DNA from: Hymenobacter algoricola
Lineage (GTDB): Bacteria; Bacteroidota; Bacteroidia; Cytophagales; Hymenobacteraceae
Reading direction: 5' to 3'
DNA length: 64,000 bases
Assembly: GCF_039539525.1 (NCBI RefSeq)
Contig: NZ_BAABDH010000036.1
Span: forward strand, 90,895-154,894
The notes below the pieces were generated by a model. That model saw only the letters and a list, made by a program, of their open reading frames with translations, had not been told where the DNA came from and made no database searches. Shown here one piece after another: positions 62,922-64,000 of this stretch (its first letter is position 1; every line of letters starts with the position of its first letter). A program made the translations under genes and the position numbers.

Positions 62922-63056
62922 TCGCTTTGCTCGTTAATACAGGAGTGAGGATTGGGTAACCCGCTAAAAATATTTTTTCTGCTGCCGGGTTACCTTCTGA
63001 GAAAGCCGGTATGAAGGGCGTTTTTCAGACAAACTTTTTCAAACGTAACACCAAAA

Positions 63057-63290
63057 ATGAAGAATCTCCTGAAGGTTTCCGCTCTTGCTTTCGTATTCGC
63101 TGCTGCTCTGACGTCGTGCGAGTCGAAGACTGCTACCACGGAAACCACCATTACCGAGCCTACCACCGTTGAAACTACCACGGCTCCTGCCATGGACTCG
63201 GCTTCTACCACCACTACGGTAACCACCGACACCACGGCTATGGCTGCTCCAGCTATGTCGACCACCACGACCACCACGGAGACCAAATAG
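63057..63290 (+). CDS. Thr-rich small lipoprotein
   Basis: 77 residues. Signal with lipobox (FVFAAALTSCES; LTSC). The mature part is almost only Thr, Glu, Val, Ala and Ser (TTETTITEPTTVETTTAPAM). Such composition could carry O-linked sugars, as in the Bacteroidota general O-glycosylation of D-[S/T]-A/L/V/I/M/T motifs (DSA, DTT are present). It is small and unique, with a terminator after it. Confidence 0.75.
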   Translation: MKNLLKVSALAFVFAAALTSCESKTATTETTITEPTTVETTTAPAMDSASTTTTVTTDTTAMAAPAMSTTTTTTETK

Positions 63291-63323
63291 TTGTAGGTCA
63301 GCTTCGGGCTGGCAGATAATGCA

Positions 63324-63366
63324 AAAGCGGCCCGGCATCCTGAGTGGATGCCGGGCCGCCTTGTTT
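63324..63366 (+). terminator. Terminator after the Thr-rich lipoprotein gene
   Basis: Fourteen-base perfect stem (GCGGCCCGGCATCC and complement), five-base loop, then CTTGTTT. Confidence 0.8.
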
Positions 63367-63519
63367 GGAAACGGCTGGGGTGGGAAAAATATACAAGATT
63401 TATTAAATATATAATTTTTAAAGTGCAATATTTGCAGCGCTTCTCACCCAGGAAGTAAGGGCCCGTTTTTTCGGCTTTCACATCCACCTTATCTGTGCCC
63501 GCGCCCCGTGCATTCCACC

Positions 63520-63690
63520 ATGTTGCCTTCTCACCCTGATAATAAACCTGCCCTACCAACGGCAGAGCCCGTAGCGAAAGGCGAAGTAGCGGCTGTTGTG
63601 GCCCCGCATTCCGTTTTTGTTGTTGGCGATTATCTGGTGGGGGACGCTGAGGATGAGCTGCTGAGCGGGCATCCGGATATCCGGTACTAG
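63520..63690 (+). CDS. Possible small hypothetical protein
   Basis: 56 residues from the ATG at 63520, beginning MLPSHPDNKPALPTAEPVAK and ending SGHPDIRY. No family, no leader. The composition is acidic and not of random type, but the evidence for expression is weak. Around it, 63367-63519 and 63691-63838 show no other gene; 63390-63430 is AT-rich. Confidence 0.35.
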   Translation: MLPSHPDNKPALPTAEPVAKGEVAAVVAPHSVFVVGDYLVGDAEDELLSGHPDIRY

Positions 63691-63838
63691 CCAAGCGCTG
63701 ATTTTTGGCGTCTGCAGATACTACGCCCAGGCCGCTTCCCGTTGGATAAGAACTATACAAGGCAGCGCGGGCCGGGGCGTTGCTGACCAAGATGCTGGTA
63801 TTGGTATGTCTTTGTCGCACCGCTTCCCCATTTGTGCT

Positions 63839-63961
63839 ATGAAACGTCTTGCACTTGTTCTGCCAGGGCTGTTTTTGGCGCCGCTCGCGCAGGCCCAGCT
63901 AGGGCGTGTTCTCAAGAACGTTCGGCATGGCAAAGTCGTAATAGGCTTATTTTCAAGATGA
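63839..63961 (+). pseudogene. Signal-peptide gene interrupted by an insertion sequence
   Basis: The frame encodes a clean signal peptide, MKRLALVLPGLFLAPLAQAQ, then runs into the IS end at the 21st codon and stops 20 codons later. The rest of the gene is presumably beyond the other end of the element, outside the window. Confidence 0.55.
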
Positions 63962-64000
63962 ATGCTGACCGTACGTTGCTCACCGATAATCATTGGGCAC
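63902..64000 (+). mobile_element. Left end of an IS5-type insertion sequence, truncated by the window
   Basis: The sequence starting GGGCGTGTTCTCAAGAACG (from about 63902, after CTAG) has the look of an IS5-group terminal inverted repeat. It is followed 56 bases later by the ATG of a transposase-like frame. The right end and the target duplication lie outside the window, so the exact boundary is not fixed. Confidence 0.5.
63958..64000 (+). CDS. IS5-family transposase, N-terminal codons only
   Basis: Fourteen codons are visible: MNADRTLLTDNHWA. The pattern L-L-T-D-x-x-W-A is the standard start of IS5/IS1031-type transposases (the short DUF4096 domain). The remaining gene is cut by the window edge. 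Confidence 0.5.
   Translation, partial: MNADRTLLTDNHWA

Overview
The window is high-GC Bacteroidota DNA, most likely a Hymenobacter-like member of the Cytophagales. The signs are several secreted proteins with a type IX secretion (T9SS) C-terminal sorting domain, promoter elements of the Bacteroidota form TAnnTTTG, no consistent Shine-Dalgarno sequences, a carotenoid (lycopene) cyclase, head-GIN, DUF4142, DUF1501 and DUF1800 proteins, and the short dispersed intergenic repeats that I recall from Hymenobacter genomes. No rRNA, tRNA or CRISPR array was found.

Layout. 1-9.9 kb: the end of a T9SS protein, rpoN (sigma-54), asnS, a Rof-like small protein, a polytopic membrane protein, a repeat-tailed secreted protein and uvrA. 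10-27 kb: housekeeping and envelope genes, namely two DUF4142 lipoproteins, an enoyl-CoA hydratase, ispD, queA, an ABC permease, a LOG-family protein, an alpha/beta hydrolase with lycopene cyclase, a lone ABC ATPase, DUF2795 and DUF349 proteins, ettA, DoxX and VOC proteins, and a GlxA-type AraC regulator. 27.2-39.4 kb: an accessory defence island. 39.5-63 kb: mostly envelope, secreted and catabolic genes (SMP-30-like, PhoD, head-GIN, M19 dipeptidase, amidase, PHP phosphoesterase, GH43, a lectin-domain T9SS protein, SRAP/YedK, the DUF1501/DUF1800 pair), then an ECF sigma factor with a membrane anti-sigma/trypsin-like protease. 63.8-64 kb: the left end of an IS5-type insertion sequence that has interrupted a secreted-protein gene.

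The defence island is the main point of interest. It holds a DNA phosphorothioation (Dnd) locus of unusual shape. On the minus strand, from a recognisable promoter at about 38.57 kb, lie dndC, an HNH endonuclease with a putative phosphorothioate-reading N-terminal domain, the C-terminal half of dndD (the Walker A half is absent), a DndE domain fused to a HerA/FtsK-like ATPase, a four-helix membrane protein and a DGQHR (DndB-like) protein. dndA faces them from the other side. Two paralogues of the putative reader domain, one standalone and one broken, a second HNH gene, an autoinhibited Fic protein with two palindromes upstream, and an XRE-type regulator with a cluster of inverted sites complete the island. 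Two AT-rich blocks (about 28.73-29.85 and 31.4-33.42 kb) sit in the GC-rich locus with borders inside or right next to genes, so the island looks like a recent mosaic. Because DndD lacks its ATP-binding half, whether the host DNA is modified is an open question.
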